DNA of 25,903 nt from Lachnospiraceae bacterium (GTDB taxonomy: Bacteria; Bacillota; Clostridia; Lachnospirales; Lachnospiraceae): positions 1 through 25,903 of the forward strand of contig JAITWD010000087.1 in the NCBI GenBank assembly GCA_031285465.1, given 5' to 3'. Position 1 is the stretch's first letter. Every line of letters starts with the position of its first letter. Below are positions 23,499 through 25,903 of the stretch, in pieces. Below the pieces are notes generated by a model. The model did not search any database, was not told where the DNA came from, and was given only the letters and a program-made list of their open reading frames with translations. Both the position numbers and the translations under genes were made by a program.

Positions 23499-24952
23499 GG
23501 TGAAAATCCATTCAAATCACCTGCGGTGATCTCATGACTGGTTGGGAGGATCAGCAGTATCTCCTCATTCAGATGACCGGTTATCTGCCCGCCGAGCACT
23601 TCACCAACCTGATAAGGCCGCTCCTCAACCTCTTTGACTGCCGCACATACATATTCTTTTGTATGTCCCAGCCAATAGCGCTGGTCACCGATTTCCTTAA
23701 CCTCTTCCAAAATGATTTCTGACCAACTGCCAATACATTCGTTATGATAGGCATGTATCATTTCTTTGCTAAGTGTGAGCAATCGTTCACTTCGCTCCCG
23801 CTTCACCGCTTCTGGTATCTGATCCGTCATCTCAGCCGCCTTGGTGCCAAGGCGTTTGGAATATTTAAAAACATGTAGCTGATAAAAAGAAGCTCTTTCA
23901 AGATATTTATATGTTTCCTCAAATTCTGCTTCGGTCTCACCTGGAAAGCCAACGATCACATCGGTAGTAAATACCGGCAATTGTTCGTTTTTATTAATTT
24001 TACCCTTTTCATTGTCGCGATTGTCCAACTCATTGTTACCGTCCACCCGCTCATAGGCCTGTCGAAGCATGAGCATTTTATCATAATACTCTGCCGCTGT
24101 GTAATGACGGTTCATCCGTTTCAAGGTAGCATCGCAACCACTTTGTAAAGATAGGTGGAAATGTGGACACACCTTTGGTAAGCCAGCAACCATCGCGCTA
24201 AATTCTTCGGTAATGATCCGCGGTTCCAAGGAACCCAACCGAATCCGTTCTAATTCGGAAATGTCATGCAATCGAACGATCAACTCCGATAATTGATTCT
24301 TTTCTCCCCAGTCCACACCATAGGAACCGATATGAATCCCTGTCAATACCACTTCACGGTATCCTTTGCGCGCAAGACCAGAGACCTCTTCAATGATTTC
24401 CGCCACTCTCCGGCTACGTACCCGCCCTCTCACATATGGAATAATGCAGTAAGAACAAAACTGATTACAACCATCCTGAATCTTTATATAAGCGCGCGCA
24501 TGTCCTCCGGTTTGATATAATTCCATCGACTCATATTCATGGACCGACCCGATATCGATCACTGAGCGTCCATCAAGGGTCTTATCTAGATTTTTACCCT
24601 CTTTCTCCCGTTTAATCAAAAACTCTTCTAAAATCGAAAACAATTCACTTTTACGGTCATTGCCTATCGCCAGATCAATATCGGCATCCAACCCTTCTCC
24701 CACCTTCGCCTGAACGAAACATCCCACTGCCACCACCACAGCATCCTTATTAAGGTGGCGTGCGCGATGAATCATCTGACGACTTTTCCGGTCAGCAATA
24801 TTGGTCACTGTACAGGTATTGATGATATATATATCTGCCAACCCATCAAATGGCACAATATTATAGCCATTTTCCTGTAGCATTTGTTGAATATAGTCCA
24901 TTTCATAACCATTCACTTTACAGCCCAGGTTGCGTAATGCGACACTTTTCAT
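23495..24952 (-). CDS. mtaB: tRNA t6A37 methylthiotransferase MtaB
   Basis: 485 residues. Order: N-terminal MTTase domain with cluster cysteines Cys11, Cys47 and Cys78; radical SAM domain with Cys162, Cys166 and Cys169 in GCNQFCSYCIIPY; a C-terminal TRAM-like domain. The start NLGCKVNGYEMD separates MtaB from MiaB and RimO. It converts t6A37 to ms2t6A in tRNAs reading ANN codons. A hydrophilic insertion (about residues 298-325, rich in Asn, Asp and Lys) lies before the conserved TTDVIVGFPGE and is longer than usual. AGGG precedes the ATG. It is transcribed away from the HPr-like gene. Repeat D overlaps its stop codon. Confidence 0.95.
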   Translation of the reverse strand: MKSVALRNLGCKVNGYEMDYIQQMLQENGYNIVPFDGLADIYIINTCTVTNIADRKSRQMIHRARHLNKDAVVVAVGCFVQAKVGEGLDADIDLAIGNDRKSELFSILEEFLIKREKEGKNLDKTLDGRSVIDIGSVHEYESMELYQTGGHARAYIKIQDGCNQFCSYCIIPYVRGRVRSRRVAEIIEEVSGLARKGYREVVLTGIHIGSYGVDWGEKNQLSELIVRLHDISELERIRLGSLEPRIITEEFSAMVAGLPKVCPHFHLSLQSGCDATLKRMNRHYTAAEYYDKMLMLRQAYERVDGNNELDNRDNEKGKINKNEQLPVFTTDVIVGFPGETEAEFEETYKYLERASFYQLHVFKYSKRLGTKAAEMTDQIPEAVKRERSERLLTLSKEMIHAYHNECIGSWSEIILEEVKEIGDQRYWLGHTKEYVCAAVKEVEERPYQVGEVLGGQITGHLNEEILLILPTSHEITAGDLNGFSP

Positions 24953-24985
24953 ATTAATCCCTACTTTTTTTGTATTGTTTTATCA

Positions 24986-25014
24986 TTGACATTTATTACT
25001 CAAACCATTACTAT
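24986..25014 (+). promoter_or_regulatory. Promoter for the HPr-like gene
   Basis: Perfect TTGACA (24986-24991), 17-base spacer, TACTAT (25009-25014). A transcript from about 25021 begins just before the structured leader. Confidence 0.55.
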
Positions 25015-25029
25015 ATTAAGCAGATGCTA

Positions 25030-25124
25030 ATGGAATACAAACCTTCCGGGAGGATTACATAACCGGGCACACCGTTCCCTGATCCGGCTCTTTGAGCCAA
25101 TGCCCTCCGGGACATACATTCCAT
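25030..25124 (+). ncRNA. Structured 5' leader of the HPr-like gene, family not identified
   Basis: About 95 bases with nested pairing. The outer stem is ATGGAAT (25030-25036)/ATTCCAT (25118-25124). The second stem is TTCCGGGAGG (25044-25053)/CCTCCGGGA (25104-25112) with one bulged G. Further in, GGCA (25066-25069)/TGCC (25101-25104) competes at one base with the second stem, and there is a perfect hairpin GGCTC-TTT-GAGCC (25086-25098). A CGG/CCG hairpin (25064-25074) is also possible. The block is GC-rich in an AT-rich gap and ends 11 bases before the AAGGAGG site of the gene. It does not match a T-box or a riboswitch I know by sequence. Confidence 0.6.
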
Positions 25125-25151
25125 ATGAAAACATTAAGGAGGTAATATAGA

Positions 25152-25382
25152 ATGATAACCGTACAGATTTCGTTAAATTCCATTGATAAGGTAAAGTCTT
25201 TCGTTAACGATGTAACAAAATTTGACTATGATTTTGATCTGGTTTCCGGTCGATATGTCATCGACGCTAAATCCATTATGGGTATTTTTAGCCTGGATCT
25301 CTCAAAACCGATCGACCTGAACATTCATGCCGAAGAAGGCGCCGAAGAAGTTGTGGCATCCCTCAAGCCTTACATTCTGTAA
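25152..25382 (+). CDS. HPr-like protein lacking the active-site histidine
   Basis: 76 residues. The C-terminal half is clearly HPr-like: DAKSIMGIFSLDLSKPIDLNIHAEEGAEE matches the region around the regulatory serine, here Ser41 in KSIMG (Ser46 of Bacillus HPr). The HARPA motif with the phosphorylated His15 is missing; the matching stretch reads LNSIDKVKSF. The protein therefore should not carry phosphate in the PTS, but could still be a target of HPr kinase or act as a CcpA co-regulator, as Crh does in Bacillus. AAGGAGG lies nine bases before the ATG. The gene is monocistronic, with a structured leader and a strong terminator. Confidence 0.85.
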   Translation: MITVQISLNSIDKVKSFVNDVTKFDYDFDLVSGRYVIDAKSIMGIFSLDLSKPIDLNIHAEEGAEEVVASLKPYIL

Positions 25383-25409
25383 GACTGACACGGTATACTA
25401 AAAGATGTT

Positions 25410-25442
25410 AAGCACATTCTCTGCAATGGGGATGTGCTTTTT
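25410..25442 (+). terminator. Intrinsic terminator of the HPr-like gene
   Basis: Arms AAGCACATTCTC (25410-25421) and GGGGATGTGCTT (25428-25439) form a 12-base stem with two G-U pairs on the plus strand, followed by a T run to 25442. Confidence 0.85.
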
Positions 25443-25454
25443 AGTTTTACGGTG

Positions 25455-25495
25455 AAATCCGGCGCGGAAAACGCTTTGATCAGCGTTTCCCTAAG
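25455..25495. repeat. Element C family, copy 4 (extended form), overlapping the thiI stop
   Basis: The 41 bases match the reverse complement of 12390-12430 at 36 positions. The GGAAAACGCT/AGCGTTTCC arms form a hairpin. Its end CTAAG supplies the TAG stop codon of thiI (25493-25491), and the hairpin lies where a thiI terminator is expected. Confidence 0.7.
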
Positions 25496-25903
25496 ATACA
25501 ATGATCACTTCATCATTATCCAGCGCCGCCTGGACCAATTGGTCGATTTTTTCTTCCAGATTTTTCTCATGCTTTTGGATCATTTTTATATTAGGTTTAG
25601 TTACCGGGTGCTTGGCGACAAAAATCGTACAGCAATCTTCAAAGGGCAGGATTGAAGTCTCATAGGTATCAATCTGCTCTGCCACCTTCACAATCTCCAT
25701 CTTGTCGAAACCGATCAACGGACGGTATACCGGCATCTCACAAACCTCATCGGTTGCCGCCAGTGATTTGAGGGTCTGCGAAGCCACCTGACCGATACTT
25801 TCACCGGTTATAAGACCCAGGCTTTCGGTTTCACCGGCAATCCGCTCAGCAATCCGCATCATGTAACGGCGCATGATAATGGTCAATTCTTCATGGGGAC
25901 ACT
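25491..25903 (-). CDS. thiI: tRNA 4-thiouridine synthase ThiI, C-terminal part (5' end outside window)
   Basis: About 137 residues of the AANH/PP-loop domain are visible. Matching blocks: IMRRYMMRIAERIA, LITGESIGQVASQTL, PVYRPLIGFDKMEIVKVAEQIDTYETSI and PFEDCCTIF. ThiI adenylates U8 of tRNA and transfers sulfur to form 4-thiouridine. The P-loop motif is beyond the window. The protein ends shortly after VTKPNIKMI with a short charged helix, so there is no C-terminal rhodanese domain; sulfur must then come directly from a cysteine desulfurase, as in many Firmicutes. The cysteine pair in DCCTIF is conserved. The frame is open to the window edge. The stop codon lies within repeat element C. Confidence 0.93.
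   Translation of the reverse strand, partial: CPHEELTIIMRRYMMRIAERIAGETESLGLITGESIGQVASQTLKSLAATDEVCEMPVYRPLIGFDKMEIVKVAEQIDTYETSILPFEDCCTIFVAKHPVTKPNIKMIQKHEKNLEEKIDQLVQAALDNDEVIIVS

Noticed and set aside
25030..25124. T-box leader or tRNA gene
   Set aside because: No T-box consensus (TGGNACCGCG-like) and no cloverleaf with the anticodon and T-arm motifs; the gene downstream is not an aminoacyl-tRNA or amino-acid gene.

Overview
The window looks like the chromosome of an anaerobic, probably spore-forming Clostridia member, most likely in or near the Lachnospiraceae. This rests on gene content and order (ireB-ruvX-DUF1292, a very short MltG-like protein, type III glutamine synthetase, an HPr-like protein beside mtaB), strong AGGAGG ribosome binding sites, sigma-A type promoters with 17-base spacers, and moderate GC coding with AT-rich gaps. 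The species was not identified.

Layout: (1) 1-1370, minus: GH18 lipoprotein, cut by the window edge. (2) 1941-6649, plus: a polytopic DUF6056-like membrane protein, then a large hybrid histidine kinase (PAS-GAF-PAS-GAF-HisKA-HATPase-REC). A 58-residue unknown ORF follows. (3) 10170-7133, minus: a three-gene unit of two small membrane proteins (DUF5058-like and an unknown partner) and a membrane-anchored M20 peptidase, with a promoter in front and a strong terminator behind. (4) 12262-10418, minus: a SpoIID-like protein with three peptidoglycan-binding repeats. (5) 12628-15320, plus: a small uncertain ORF, then a secreted modular GH18 chitinase with its own promoter, hairpin-rich leader and terminator. 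(6) 23311-15673, minus: a long housekeeping cluster ireB-ruvX-DUF1292-rnj-ylbF-mltG(short)-trmR-trhP-glnN, resembling the Bacillus yrzL-yrrK-yrzB-yrrL-yrrM-yrrN/O block with RNase J, a YlbF protein and GlnN added. (7) mtaB (minus), an HPr-like gene behind a highly structured leader (plus), and the C-terminal part of thiI (minus).

How the genes fit together: the two GH18 enzymes suggest use of chitin or related glycans. TrmR and TrhP should make 5-methoxyuridine at the tRNA wobble position, and MtaB and ThiI are also tRNA-modifying enzymes, so this end of the window is rich in tRNA modification. RNase J beside YlbF suggests RNA turnover.

The most unusual content is in the gaps. Several families of palindromic intergenic repeats occur here in two or more copies: E (1840, 9349), A (10298, 15531), B (15440, 15564), C (10371, 12390, 12484, 25455) and a 24-base repeat D (10210, 23475). 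Some copies differ in ways that keep or partly keep base pairing, and two of them supply or overlap the stop codon of a neighbouring gene. No rRNA, tRNA, CRISPR array, transposase or phage gene was seen.
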